DNA from: Oscillospiraceae bacterium
GTDB lineage: Bacteria > Bacillota > Clostridia > Christensenellales > Aristaeellaceae
Length of the DNA stretch: 36,016 nucleotides
Direction: 5' to 3'
Assembly: GCA_031269355.1 (NCBI GenBank)
Contig: JAISZG010000012.1
Span: 1-36,016, forward strand
Below the pieces are notes generated by a model. It was not told the origin of the DNA. It did not search any database and saw nothing but the letters and a program-made list of their open reading frames with translations. The position numbers were made by a program, and so were the translations under genes. Shown in pieces: positions 17,356 through 26,368 of this stretch. Numbering within the stretch: position 1 is the stretch's first letter; each line of letters starts with the position of its first letter.

Positions 17356-18918
17356 ATGAGCGTATCATTGCCGCCGATAATATCCGACGGAATGGTGATT
17401 CAGCGGGACGCGCCCATCAGATTATGGGGCGTGTCCGATGAAGCGGTCGCCGTATCGTTTCTGGATCAACGCGCTGCGGCCGAGCCATACGCGGATGGTT
17501 TCTGGGAAATCGCGCTTAAGCCGCTGCCGTACGGCGGACCGTACGCTTTATCAATTAATGATCAAATAATAACCGACGTATATGTCGGGGACGTGTTTCT
17601 ATGCTCCGGGCAGTCGAACATGGAGATGACGCTGGCGAGCGCGTGCCATATGTATCCCGAGGAATTGCGCGCGAGCAACCCGTTTATCCGCCAGTTCACG
17701 GTTCCGCTGCGAACCGCGTTTGAACGCCCGGAGCGGGAGCTTGCCGGAGGCGGCTGGATAGGCGCGTCTCCGGAAACGCTGCCGTTTTTTTCGAGCGCCG
17801 CGTATTTTTTCGCGAAGCGCCTGTATGAGAAATACAGGATGCCTATTGGAATTATCGTCGCGGCGGTCGGCGGTTCGCCCATCGAAGCGTGGATGAGCCG
17901 CGACGCGCTCAAGGATTTTCCCGAAAAGCTCGCGCGGGCGGATCGATTTGTGGACGCCTCGCTCGTCGAGAACACGCGCTCGCGGCAGCAGGATGTTTCT
18001 GCGGAGTTTGTTCGCTCGATAGATCGCGGCGATCCGGGCTTGTCGGAGCGCTGGTTTGATCCCGATTATGACGACGGCGCGTGGGAGACGCGTTCGCTCA
18101 TGACGCCATGGGAGGGGACGGGATCGGTTTGGTTTCGGAAAACCGTAGCCGTTCCTTCAGGATTGGCGGGCAAACCGGCGACGCTGTTTCTAGGGTCGGT
18201 GATCGATATTGATTATACCTATGCGAACGGCAAAATGCTGGGCGGAACGACGAATCGCTATCCTCTTCGCGAATATAAAATTCCATCGCTGCCAGACGGA
18301 CGGCTTACAATCGCGATGCGCGTAATCAGCATAAACGGCGGGCGGTTCATACGAGGGAAGCAATATATTCTCTCCACCCGGGAGGGATCGCTGTTTTTGG
18401 ATGGAGACTGGCGATTTCATACCGGCGGATCCGGAACGCCGCCCGTACCGCAGGCGGAGGGCGCGGAACCTTCGCCAGGCGAGAAGCCGCTGCATTACGA
18501 GCCGACCGGCCTGTATAACGGCATGATAGCGCCATTGGCGCGCAGCGCCGTAAAAGGGATGATTTGGTATCAGGGCGAATCGGATACCCATTCGCCGGAA
18601 CGGTACGCGGAACAATTCGCCGCACTGGCGCAAGGCTGGCGCGCCGATTGGGGCTGCGATTTTCCGATTGCGTTTGTCGAGCTTCCTCATTGGGAGGAAG
18701 GCGAAAATTGGGACGCGCTGCGCGCGCAGCAGAGGCGCTGCCTGAACGTCCCTCATACCGCGATGGCGGCGGCGTTCGATCTGGGCGAACATAACGATTT
18801 GCATCCGCAGGGCAAGCAGGTGATAGGCGACCGCCTCGCGCGATGTATGATGCGCATAGCGTACGGCGAGCGGCTCCGCGTGTCCCCGTTTGAAATAGTT
18901 ATATATAAAGGCGAATGA
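17356..18918 (+). CDS. Sialate O-acetylesterase-like SGNH hydrolase
   Basis: Probably removes acetyl groups from sugars such as sialic acid or plant glycans. The 520-residue protein starts with the SIAE-type beta domain (LPPIISDGMVIQRDAPIRLWG) and has GQSNM with nucleophile Ser87, IVAAVGGSPIEAW as the second block, a jelly-roll-like insert (about 215-370), GESD at 407-410 and DLHP with catalytic His483 at 481-484. These are hallmarks of carbohydrate esterase family CE20 and relatives. No signal peptide is seen, so it acts in the cytoplasm or on imported sugars. The start is ATG at 17356 with GGGAGG 8 bases upstream. It lies 77 bases after the TrpX-like gene with a hairpin between. Confidence 0.85.
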   Translation: MSVSLPPIISDGMVIQRDAPIRLWGVSDEAVAVSFLDQRAAAEPYADGFWEIALKPLPYGGPYALSINDQIITDVYVGDVFLCSGQSNMEMTLASACHMYPEELRASNPFIRQFTVPLRTAFERPERELAGGGWIGASPETLPFFSSAAYFFAKRLYEKYRMPIGIIVAAVGGSPIEAWMSRDALKDFPEKLARADRFVDASLVENTRSRQQDVSAEFVRSIDRGDPGLSERWFDPDYDDGAWETRSLMTPWEGTGSVWFRKTVAVPSGLAGKPATLFLGSVIDIDYTYANGKMLGGTTNRYPLREYKIPSLPDGRLTIAMRVISINGGRFIRGKQYILSTREGSLFLDGDWRFHTGGSGTPPVPQAEGAEPSPGEKPLHYEPTGLYNGMIAPLARSAVKGMIWYQGESDTHSPERYAEQFAALAQGWRADWGCDFPIAFVELPHWEEGENWDALRAQQRRCLNVPHTAMAAAFDLGEHNDLHPQGKQVIGDRLARCMMRIAYGERLRVSPFEIVIYKGE

Positions 18919-18987
18919 TTCGTCGGTAGGCAATCTTTACTACTACAGCTCTCCAAGGAAGATGAGTTTAAACCGGAGCGGTTAATT

Positions 18988-19064
18988 GGCCGATACTATC
19001 AATCCGCAGCACACCTGGCGCAGAAATCGCCCGGCGTGCCGCGCGTTGGCAGTATCGGCCTTTT
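18988..19064 (+). terminator. Long imperfect hairpin, probable terminator of the TrpX-esterase unit
   Basis: Outer perfect 10-base stem GGCCGATACT (18988-18997) / AGTATCGGCC (19051-19060), then TTTT. Inside, CAA/TTG, a 10-base helix with two mismatches (19006-19015 with 19033-19042) and GGCG/CGCC (19017-19020 with 19028-19031) allow an almost continuous hairpin of 73 bases. That is much longer than a normal terminator; a small structured RNA is the alternative. Confidence 0.55.
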
Positions 19065-19111
19065 GGCGGCGGTCATTCGCGATATAATTTAAAAATGCCG
19101 CCCCCTCTCCA

Positions 19112-19140
19112 TTGTATTTCCTGACAAAATTTTCTATAAT
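19112..19140 (+). promoter_or_regulatory. Promoter of the uracil permease gene
   Basis: TTGTAT (19112-19117), 17 bases, TATAAT (19135-19140). Predicted leader of about 40 bases to the ATG at 19187. Confidence 0.65.
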
Positions 19141-19186
19141 ATCGCGTGGCGAGTTTCCAAACGAATATATTTATGAGGTGACGGAA

Positions 19187-20572
19187 ATGCAGCACAACTC
19201 CCGTACCCCCGCCGAAATCGGTTACCTGCCGGACGAAACGCCATCCATCGGAAAGCTTCTCGTGTTCGCGTTTCAGCAAGTGCTCGTTATGTTTCCGGCG
19301 ACGGTCACCGTCGCGCTTCTGACAGGCTTCCACGTATCGACGACAATTTTCGCAAGCGGGCTCGCGACACTGTGCTTCCTTCTCATCACACGCGGAAAAA
19401 TCCCCCTATATTATGGATCGAGCTTTTCATATATCGCCGCGATAGTCGGAATTACAGGCGCGTCCCAGTTTGGCGTAACCGTCGCGGATAACCTGATCAG
19501 CCAGGCGCAGTTCGGAATCATTTGTTCCGGCCTGGTATCTATCGTCGCAGGCATAATCGTTTCGTTCTTCGGAATTGAATCGATCGAAAAAGTGCTGCCG
19601 CCTACCATCACCGGTTCGATCGCGCTTGTAATAGGCATATCGCTCGCGGGTACCGCTATGACCTCCGTCGCCGGTTACTCCTCCTCGCAGATCGGCGTAG
19701 TCGCGGACGCGGTTTATACGCGCGGCGCGTTGGACGCCGCGTCCTCCAATATGTGGATCGCCGCGCTGGTTACTCTCCTAGCCACTATCGTCTTCTCCGT
19801 ATACCTTAAAGGAGTATGGAGCCAGCTTCCGATTCTTCTGGGCATACTAACCGGATATGCCGTGAGCATCCCGCTTGGGCTAATCGATTTCACAGGCCTG
19901 TTCTCCGGCTCGCTCATCGCCGTTCCCCACTTCACGCTTCCAAAGGTAAGCGGCGCTGCGGCGCTGGCTATAATGCCGATAGCGATCGCGACAATTCCCG
20001 AATCCACCGCCCACCTGTTCCAGCTTGATATTTATGTGAACGATTTGGCCAGGCGCAAGGGAAAGGGCAAATATAATATCGCCGATAAACTTGGCCTGAA
20101 CCTTATAGGCGACGGCGTGGGCGATATAGTATCCAGCTTGTTCGGCGGCCCCGCCGGAACGAATTACGGAGAGAATATTTCTACTATGGCAATTACCCGC
20201 AACTTTTCCTGCGCGATGCTTGCGGTCGCAGCCGTAATCGCGATGATCCTATCGTTCTTCACGCCGCTGTCGAACTTGATCAACACCGTCCCCTCGGCGG
20301 TTATCAACGGCGCGTGCATATTCTTGTTTGGAGTAATCGCCGCCCAGGGTATCGCGATTATGATCAACAAAAAGGTGGACATGTTCGACGCGCGCAATCT
20401 CGCGGTAATTTCAACCATACTAATTATAGGGCTTGGCGGATCGTTTGGATTCCCCGGCGGCATGATTCCGATATTCGGCGGTAAAATGCCCGCGATCGCG
20501 TCGGCGGCAATATTTGGAATCGCTCTTAATCTGCTGCTGTCCGCCCGAAAAAAAGGCGTGCCCGCCGAATAA
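19187..20572 (+). CDS. Uracil/xanthine permease of the NCS2 family, UraA type
   Basis: Proton-coupled nucleobase importer in the cytoplasmic membrane. The 461-residue protein has about 14 hydrophobic segments. Residues matching the UraA substrate and proton site are visible: Glu272 and His276 in PESTAHL and Glu329 in GGPAGTNYGENISTMAITR; the latter follows the UraA GGPP.TTYGEN motif, which favours uracil over xanthine. The short loop at 72-80 (IPLYYGSSF) is also typical. The start is ATG at 19187 with GAGGTG 6 bases upstream; a longer open frame extends over the promoter and is unlikely to be used. Single-gene unit with its own promoter and terminator. No pyrimidine attenuator was recognised. 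Confidence 0.92.
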   Translation: MQHNSRTPAEIGYLPDETPSIGKLLVFAFQQVLVMFPATVTVALLTGFHVSTTIFASGLATLCFLLITRGKIPLYYGSSFSYIAAIVGITGASQFGVTVADNLISQAQFGIICSGLVSIVAGIIVSFFGIESIEKVLPPTITGSIALVIGISLAGTAMTSVAGYSSSQIGVVADAVYTRGALDAASSNMWIAALVTLLATIVFSVYLKGVWSQLPILLGILTGYAVSIPLGLIDFTGLFSGSLIAVPHFTLPKVSGAAALAIMPIAIATIPESTAHLFQLDIYVNDLARRKGKGKYNIADKLGLNLIGDGVGDIVSSLFGGPAGTNYGENISTMAITRNFSCAMLAVAAVIAMILSFFTPLSNLINTVPSAVINGACIFLFGVIAAQGIAIMINKKVDMFDARNLAVISTILIIGLGGSFGFPGGMIPIFGGKMPAIASAAIFGIALNLLLSARKKGVPAE

Positions 20573-20617
20573 AAGGCACTCGCAATCAAGCGCCCCGCGC
20601 TGATGGGCGCATCTCTG

Positions 20618-20647
20618 CCGCGCGGCTTACGATCCGCGCGGTTTTTT
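20618..20647 (+). terminator. Intrinsic terminator after the uracil permease gene
   Basis: Perfect 8-base stem CCGCGCGG / CCGCGCGG (20618-20625 and 20634-20641), 8-base loop, then T6. Confidence 0.93.
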
Positions 20648-20711
20648 AATTTATCATGAAGGAAAACCCCGTACGTTTCCCGAACCTATGGGTACGCTAC
20701 AAATGAAATAC

Positions 20712-20738
20712 GCGGCCGGTTCATTATCAATCGGCCGC
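20712..20738 (+). other. Hairpin just upstream of the TPR gene Shine-Dalgarno
   Basis: GCGGCCG / CGGCCGC, 7 bases each, with a 13-base loop, ending 8 bases before the GGAGG site. It could affect mRNA stability or translation; no further support. Confidence 0.4.
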
Positions 20739-20756
20739 CGTTTGCCGGAGGTTTTG

Positions 20757-22658
20757 ATGACGCATGGGTGGCCGCGCTTCGCCGTCGTAATTATCCTTTC
20801 GTCCATTATCGCCGCACCCTGCGGCGATCGCGCGCTCGCGGAACCCGCGCGCGCGTCTATTCCCGCGCTGCCGGTATCAGCCAAGGAAATAATTCCGGAT
20901 GATCTTTCGGATAAATTTGAGCTTGCGCAAAATGCGGACGATCCGCAATCCGCGCTCGCGCTGCTGATTGAAATTGTAAGCGCTCCCGACGTATCCAACG
21001 AATTGATACGCGAATGCCTGAATTGGGCGTGGTCGAACGCCGATTTTTCAGACGAGCCTATGCTCGCGCTTTTGCAGGCTGTCGCCGCGCTTGATCGACC
21101 CGCGCTTGACGCAGAGAGATATCCGCTTGTGGTTATGCTGTTCCTGATGGGGCAAACGGACGAGGCGAAGCGCATGCTGGACGAGCGCATATCCCGCTCT
21201 CCTGAGGATGTGGACGCCCGCGTCGATCAGGCGCAGGCTCTATATGAATACGCCGCCCCCGAGGAAGCGCTTGCCGCGCTTGACGATTCTCTCGCGAAGT
21301 TCCCCGATTCGTCCGATTTGTGGATAATACGCGGCTGGACGCTGGAGCAGGTTTTCAGATTCGACGAGGCGATCGACTCGATGCGCCGCGCGGTCGAGAT
21401 AGAACGTAACAATGATGATGATACAAGCTTTACATATTATCATCTTTTCCTTACAGCAAGTCGCGCCGGGCGCTTTGAGGAAGCGTCGCGGGCGCTGGAT
21501 CGCGTTATTTCGGAGGTCGGCGCGGAGGATTTATTTCTCAAGCGCGCCGCTTATCGCCTTTGGGATCTGTTTGATCCCGACGCGGCTTTGAAAGATCTGA
21601 ACGCGCTGATCAGCCAAAACCCGAAACTCGCGGAAGCGTACCACCTGCGATTGTTCGCGCGGTTGTGGGCGGAGGAATTTGAAGGCGCTATCGCGGACGC
21701 TAACGCGCTTGCGGAGCTTGTGCCCTCCGCCGGACCGCTGATGCTTGGCATCGCGCAAATGTACGCCGGGGAACTTTCGCAAAGCAGGGCGAACATAACC
21801 GAATATATAAACGCGCACCCGGACGATCCCGCCGGTTATATATACCGCGCGATGCTTGCGCTTTACAGGGAGGACGACGCGGAAGCCGCGCGCGCCGATC
21901 TGGACGCCGCTTCTGTTATATCGAATGAAAACGTCGACGCGCAGCGAATCCTCGCCGCAATTTATGAGCGCATGGGAAACTGGTCGGCCGCCGCCGACGC
22001 GTATGCGCTCGCCGCAGATTGGACGGACGAGGACGCGAGTCCTCTCGAAGAGCTGGCGCTTCTGTTCCTCGCGCAGGGGCGCGAAGTCGACGCGCGGACT
22101 GTTGTTGAGGAAATGAAAAGGATTTATCCCGGCCAGTATCAAACGCTGAGGATAGAAATGCAAACGCTGATAGCGGAGGGCGATATCGAGCGGGCGTTCG
22201 CAATATTCGAGGAGATCGAGCGGATATTCCCGTATATGGCCGATCGCGGCGCGCGAACAGGCGCGGCGCTGCTGGCGCTTCAGGGTCGTGCTGAAGAGGC
22301 GATATCAATACTCGCGGAGCACCCGCCGACGTCGCCGGCGGATTATGGCGACGCGGCTTTCGTCAACATATTGGCGGGAGATATCGACGAAGCGTCGCGG
22401 CTTCTCGCGGACGGCGATGCCGCTATTGAGGAAGCGGCGCTGGCTCCCGCGATTGAGCGCGCGACGCGAATCGCGCTTTTGATAACGAGCGCCGAGATGG
22501 AGTACGCGTCCGGCGATTTGGAGAAGTGCGTGTCTATTATGCGCGAGGCGTGCGCGCTGGGCTGGTATCCGCTCGAAGCGCTCGGCAGCTGGGTAATGGG
22601 CGGAATAGAGGAGTTCGAAGGTTATCGGGTATTGCTTGGGGAATTTCCGGTAAAATAA
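20757..22658 (+). CDS. Secreted TPR-repeat protein
   Basis: A 633-residue helical-repeat protein of unknown specific role. Residues 1 to about 30 form a signal peptide (hydrophobic FAVVIILSSIIAA, cleavage after ALA), so it is exported. The rest is acidic and Ala-rich, built from roughly ten or more TPR-like 34-residue units, for example LWIIRGWTLEQVFRFDEAI, YHLRLFARLWAEEFEGAI and AAIYERMGNWSAAADAYA. Such proteins hold together complexes at the cell surface or in the envelope. The start is ATG at 20757 with GGAGG 5 bases upstream; an in-frame ATG at 20688 lacks one. It heads a plus-strand run of five genes (TPR, zinc peptidase, TldD, TldE, unknown), with 35 bases to the next. Confidence 0.85.
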   Translation: MTHGWPRFAVVIILSSIIAAPCGDRALAEPARASIPALPVSAKEIIPDDLSDKFELAQNADDPQSALALLIEIVSAPDVSNELIRECLNWAWSNADFSDEPMLALLQAVAALDRPALDAERYPLVVMLFLMGQTDEAKRMLDERISRSPEDVDARVDQAQALYEYAAPEEALAALDDSLAKFPDSSDLWIIRGWTLEQVFRFDEAIDSMRRAVEIERNNDDDTSFTYYHLFLTASRAGRFEEASRALDRVISEVGAEDLFLKRAAYRLWDLFDPDAALKDLNALISQNPKLAEAYHLRLFARLWAEEFEGAIADANALAELVPSAGPLMLGIAQMYAGELSQSRANITEYINAHPDDPAGYIYRAMLALYREDDAEAARADLDAASVISNENVDAQRILAAIYERMGNWSAAADAYALAADWTDEDASPLEELALLFLAQGREVDARTVVEEMKRIYPGQYQTLRIEMQTLIAEGDIERAFAIFEEIERIFPYMADRGARTGAALLALQGRAEEAISILAEHPPTSPADYGDAAFVNILAGDIDEASRLLADGDAAIEEAALAPAIERATRIALLITSAEMEYASGDLEKCVSIMREACALGWYPLEALGSWVMGGIEEFEGYRVLLGEFPVK

Positions 22659-22693
22659 CCCTATAAATAATATCGGTAGGGAGGAGGAGCGGA

Positions 22694-23389
22694 ATGTTCT
22701 ATTACGGCCTTGATCCGACGATGCTCATCATACTTCCGGGCTTGATACTCGCGCTTATCGCGCAGATGAAAGTTTCCGGGACATTCGCGAAATATTCGAA
22801 AGTCGCGTCCAAACGCGGGTGGACGGCGGCGGCGATGGCGGAGGATATGCTAAGCCGAGGCGGGTTGGACGTGGTCGTCGAGCGGGTGGCGGGTTCGCTG
22901 TCAGATCATTATGACCCCAGAACCGGAACGCTGAGGCTGTCCGATTCGGTATACGGCTCCACGTCGATAGCCGCGCTGGGCGTGGCCGCACACGAGGTCG
23001 GTCACGCGTTCCAGCACTACGAACGTTACGCGCCGCTGGGTCTTAGAAACGCCATAGTGCCTGCGGCGAATATAGGTTCGCACGCTGCGGTGCCCCTGTT
23101 TATATTGGGCATGATATTAAGTTTGCCTGGATTGATGTGGCTTGGCATCGCGGTGTTCGCGCTGGCGGTGGTGTTCTCTCTTATATCGCTGCCGGTAGAA
23201 CTGAACGCATCCGCCAGAGCGCTTGCCGCGCTTGAACAGGGCGGGTATTTGGATTATCTGGAGGATAGGGACGCCGGTCGGGTGCTTAAAGCCGCCGCGT
23301 GGACATATGTCGCAAGCGCGCTTACCGCCGTGCTTCAGCTGCTGCGGCTTCTCGCGCTAGCGGGCGTCGGAAGCCGCAGGCGGGATTGA
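22694..23389 (+). CDS. YugP-like membrane zinc metallopeptidase
   Basis: Membrane-embedded neutral zinc peptidase family (Zn_peptidase_2, B. subtilis YugP-like), substrate unknown. The 231-residue protein has an N-terminal membrane helix (8-25), the zinc motif HEVGH at 100-104 followed by AFQHYE, and two or three hydrophobic segments (about 115-170 and near the C-terminus). Homologues have the same length and layout. The start is ATG at 22694 behind GGGAGGAGGAG. It lies between the TPR gene and tldD, so a proteolytic function for the whole run is plausible but unproven. Confidence 0.92.
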   Translation: MFYYGLDPTMLIILPGLILALIAQMKVSGTFAKYSKVASKRGWTAAAMAEDMLSRGGLDVVVERVAGSLSDHYDPRTGTLRLSDSVYGSTSIAALGVAAHEVGHAFQHYERYAPLGLRNAIVPAANIGSHAAVPLFILGMILSLPGLMWLGIAVFALAVVFSLISLPVELNASARALAALEQGGYLDYLEDRDAGRVLKAAAWTYVASALTAVLQLLRLLALAGVGSRRRD

Positions 23390-23441
23390 ATCCATATGGC
23401 ATATATACGACATCGCGGGTGCAAAGGAAGGAGGAGCGCGC

Positions 23442-24821
23442 TTGGTAAAAAGGAGTTTGGCGGAATTGGCGCTAATGAAAGCGCTGAGTACGGGCGGGGA
23501 TTTCGCGGAGCTGTTCTTCGAGGATAGGGTGAACAACACGGTGGTTCTGCGCGGCGGCAAGGTGGAGGATATCAACTCCGGGCGGCAGCATGGCGCGGGC
23601 GTGCGCCTGTTTAAGGGGCTGCGCAGCGTGTACGCGTATACGAACGATTTCGAAGAAGCGGGGCTGCTGGAGTGCGCGAGCCGCGCGGCGTCCGCTCTGG
23701 AGTACGCTCCGCAAATACGGGAGATAACGCTGACCGGCTCGATCGCCGCGAACATCCATCCTATCCGCAGGCTGCCCGGCGACGTTAAAAACGCGTGGCG
23801 AACGGAGCGGCTGCGCTCGGGGCACGCGGCAATGTCGGCGGTAAGCGCCGAAATAAAGCAAACTACGCTTCGCTATGCCGACAGCGATCAGCGGGTGACT
23901 ATAGCGAACAGCGACGGATTGTTCGTAAGCGATCGCCGCGTGTATTCGCGCGTCGCCTGCTCCGCCGTAGCGTCGAACGGAACTGAAAGCCAGACCGGCT
24001 TCAACGGACCTGGCGCGATGCGTGGCGCTGAATTTGCCGATAATCTGGATATCGACGGCATATCCCGGGACGCGGCTGAAACCGCAGTAAAAATGCTGCA
24101 TGCGCGCGTATGCCCCGCCGGTCAAATGCCCGTAATAATAGATAAGGCGTTTGGCGGCGTGGTGTTCCACGAAGCCTGCGGCCATTCGCTCGAGGCTTCG
24201 TTCATAGGGCGCGAGCTGTCGGAATTCTGCGGCAAGCTCGGTCAGCGTATCGCGACAGACAAGGTTACCGCGATAGACGACGGAACCATACCGGGCGAAT
24301 GGGGTTCGCTGAACATAGACGACGAGGGCACGCCCACAACCCGCCTGACGCTAATTGAAAACGGCATACTTAAAAATTATATGGTGGATAAGTTCAACGC
24401 GCGGCGCATAAATATGCCGATCACGGGCAGCGGACGCCGCGAGGGATATATGTACGCGCCTACTTCGCGAATGCGCAACACGTTTATCGCGCCGGGCGAG
24501 GACGATCCGGACGAGATTATATCCTCAATGGACGACGGGCTGTACGCGAAGAAGATGGGCGGCGGATCGGTAAACCCGACGACGGGCGAATTCAATTTCG
24601 CGGTGGACGAGGGATATCTTGTGCGCGGCGGCAAGATTGCGGAGCCTGTGCGCGGCGCGTCGCTGATAGGGCGCGGAAGCGAGATATTGATGAAAATAGA
24701 CCGCGTCGGCAGAGAAATGGCGATGGGACAGGGCATGTGCGGGTCGTTCAGCGGCAGCGTGCCGACGAACGTCGGGCAGCCGATGATCCGCATCTCGTCG
24801 ATGACCGTCGGCGGACGCTGA
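23442..24821 (+). CDS. tldD: TldD-family metalloprotease subunit
   Basis: Catalytic half of the TldD/TldE protease, which in E. coli matures microcin B17 and degrades CcdA by cutting unfolded peptides. The 459-residue protein carries the HExxxH zinc motif as His243-Glu244-His248 (VFHEACGHSLEA) and the conserved C-terminal GQGMCGSFSGSVPTNVGQP block. The start is TTG at 23442 with GGAGGAG 7 bases upstream; no ATG fits. It is directly followed by its partner gene 12 bases on. No peptide-natural-product precursor gene was recognised nearby, so a housekeeping proteolytic role is more likely. Confidence 0.94.
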   Translation: MVKRSLAELALMKALSTGGDFAELFFEDRVNNTVVLRGGKVEDINSGRQHGAGVRLFKGLRSVYAYTNDFEEAGLLECASRAASALEYAPQIREITLTGSIAANIHPIRRLPGDVKNAWRTERLRSGHAAMSAVSAEIKQTTLRYADSDQRVTIANSDGLFVSDRRVYSRVACSAVASNGTESQTGFNGPGAMRGAEFADNLDIDGISRDAAETAVKMLHARVCPAGQMPVIIDKAFGGVVFHEACGHSLEASFIGRELSEFCGKLGQRIATDKVTAIDDGTIPGEWGSLNIDDEGTPTTRLTLIENGILKNYMVDKFNARRINMPITGSGRREGYMYAPTSRMRNTFIAPGEDDPDEIISSMDDGLYAKKMGGGSVNPTTGEFNFAVDEGYLVRGGKIAEPVRGASLIGRGSEILMKIDRVGREMAMGQGMCGSFSGSVPTNVGQPMIRISSMTVGGR

Positions 24822-24833
24822 GGAGGAATAGAT

Positions 24834-26207
24834 ATGGCGCGTGAACATAACGGCCCAAACGATAAATTGGACGACTTCATCCGCGCGCTGCTAGAGCGCG
24901 CGAAGGCTTCGGGAATAGAGCGCGCGGAGGCGTACAGCAGCCGCGGCGAATCATTCAAATCGCTTGTGGAAAACGGCGAAATATATGAGTACGAGGTGCA
25001 TTCGTCCGGCGGGCTTGCGCTTCGGGGGCTTGTGGGCGGCAAGATGGGCATCGCGTATACCGAGGCTTTCGACGAGGAGGCGATAGGCATGCTTATCGAG
25101 CGCGTGCTCGAAAGCGCCGCGCTTATCGAGGATCCCGACGAGCAGTTCCTGTTCGAGGGCAGCCCATCGTACGAACGGGTCGACACGCTCGCCAGCACGC
25201 CTGGCGGCGGCTCGGAAGCCGAAAAGATCGAATACTCCTGCGATTTGGAGCGGCGCGCGCTGTCGATGCATCCGCTGGTAAAAAAGCTTGGGCATACTAC
25301 TGGCGTTGAATCGGAGCGCAGCGAAGTTCGTATAGTTGGAACGAACGGGTTAAACTTATATCACGCGGCGGATACGTTGGTGGCGATCATATCGGTAGTG
25401 GCTAAGCGGGACGATATCGCAAGGGACGCGACATGCTTTAGAATCGGGCGCGAACTGGCGGATATTCCGACGGATGAAATGGTGCGCGAGGCGATCGACA
25501 CGGCGGTATTTCAGCTGGACGCACGGCCATGCGAGAGCGGTACTTATGATATAATATTTAATTGCGACGCGATGAGCGCGCTGCTTGGAACGTTCAGCGG
25601 AGTGTTCAGCGCGGAGAATACCCAAAAAGATTTATCTATGTTAAAAGGCAAGGTGGGGGAAGAAATAGCCTCTGCGGTTGTGACGCTAGCGGATGATCCG
25701 CTGCTGCCGCGCGGCGTCTCGACCCGCCCGTTCGACGATGAAGGCGTCGCGGCGCGCCGCAAGAACGTGATAGAAAACGGGCGGCTGACTACGCTTTTGC
25801 ATAATCTAAAAACCGCGAAAAAGGACGGCGTCGAATCTACGGGGAACGCGGCCAAGGCCGGGTATGCCTCGCCCGTCCGCGTCGCTCCCAGCAATTTTTA
25901 CTTTGTGCCGGGCGACGATACGCTGGACGCGCTTATGGAGAGGATGGGCGACGGGCTGACGCTTACCGAATTGGCGGGGCTGCATTCCGGCGCGGACGCG
26001 GTGTCGGGAGATTTCTCGCTGCCAGCGAAGGGGTATAGAGTGCGCGGCGGAAAGAAGGCGGAGGCTGTCGACCAGATAACGGTAGCGGGGAATTTTTATA
26101 CGCTGCTCAAGCAGATTAAGGCGTTCGCGAACGATCTGGTTTTCCCGACGGGGTCGACGGGCAGTCCGTCGGTATGGGCGGGCAGGCTGTCGATCGCGGG
26201 GAAATAA
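24834..26207 (+). CDS. pmbA: TldE/PmbA-family protein
   Basis: Non-catalytic partner of TldD in the heterodimeric protease. The 457-residue protein has the shared TldD/PmbA fold but no HExxxH motif, as expected. Visible family segments are the N-terminal AEAYSSRGESF strand, the GLALRGLVGGKMGIAYT block, the SGTYDIIFNCDAMSALLG segment and the C-terminal GSPSVWAGRLSIAGK. The start is ATG at 24834 after GAGGAGGAA, 12 bases after tldD, so the pair is translated together in near-equal amounts. Confidence 0.94.
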   Translation: MAREHNGPNDKLDDFIRALLERAKASGIERAEAYSSRGESFKSLVENGEIYEYEVHSSGGLALRGLVGGKMGIAYTEAFDEEAIGMLIERVLESAALIEDPDEQFLFEGSPSYERVDTLASTPGGGSEAEKIEYSCDLERRALSMHPLVKKLGHTTGVESERSEVRIVGTNGLNLYHAADTLVAIISVVAKRDDIARDATCFRIGRELADIPTDEMVREAIDTAVFQLDARPCESGTYDIIFNCDAMSALLGTFSGVFSAENTQKDLSMLKGKVGEEIASAVVTLADDPLLPRGVSTRPFDDEGVAARRKNVIENGRLTTLLHNLKTAKKDGVESTGNAAKAGYASPVRVAPSNFYFVPGDDTLDALMERMGDGLTLTELAGLHSGADAVSGDFSLPAKGYRVRGGKKAEAVDQITVAGNFYTLLKQIKAFANDLVFPTGSTGSPSVWAGRLSIAGK

Positions 26208-26368
26208 AGAAATAATGACCTGCAACTGGCGGGCGCATTCCGAGATGTAACGCGCTCAATTCCATTCCATCCTCTTCTATGTTCCGAGCGTTTGGCATAT
26301 GCTTTCTTACCGAGAGCCTCCACCCATATATATCGGGACGGAGCGCGGGCGAAAGCGAGGTGTCCCGG

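Noticed and set aside
19081-19090. A TATAAT box as the main promoter of the uracil permease gene
   Set aside because: The best -35 candidate is only 14 bases away; the TTGTAT-17-TATAAT pair downstream is much better.
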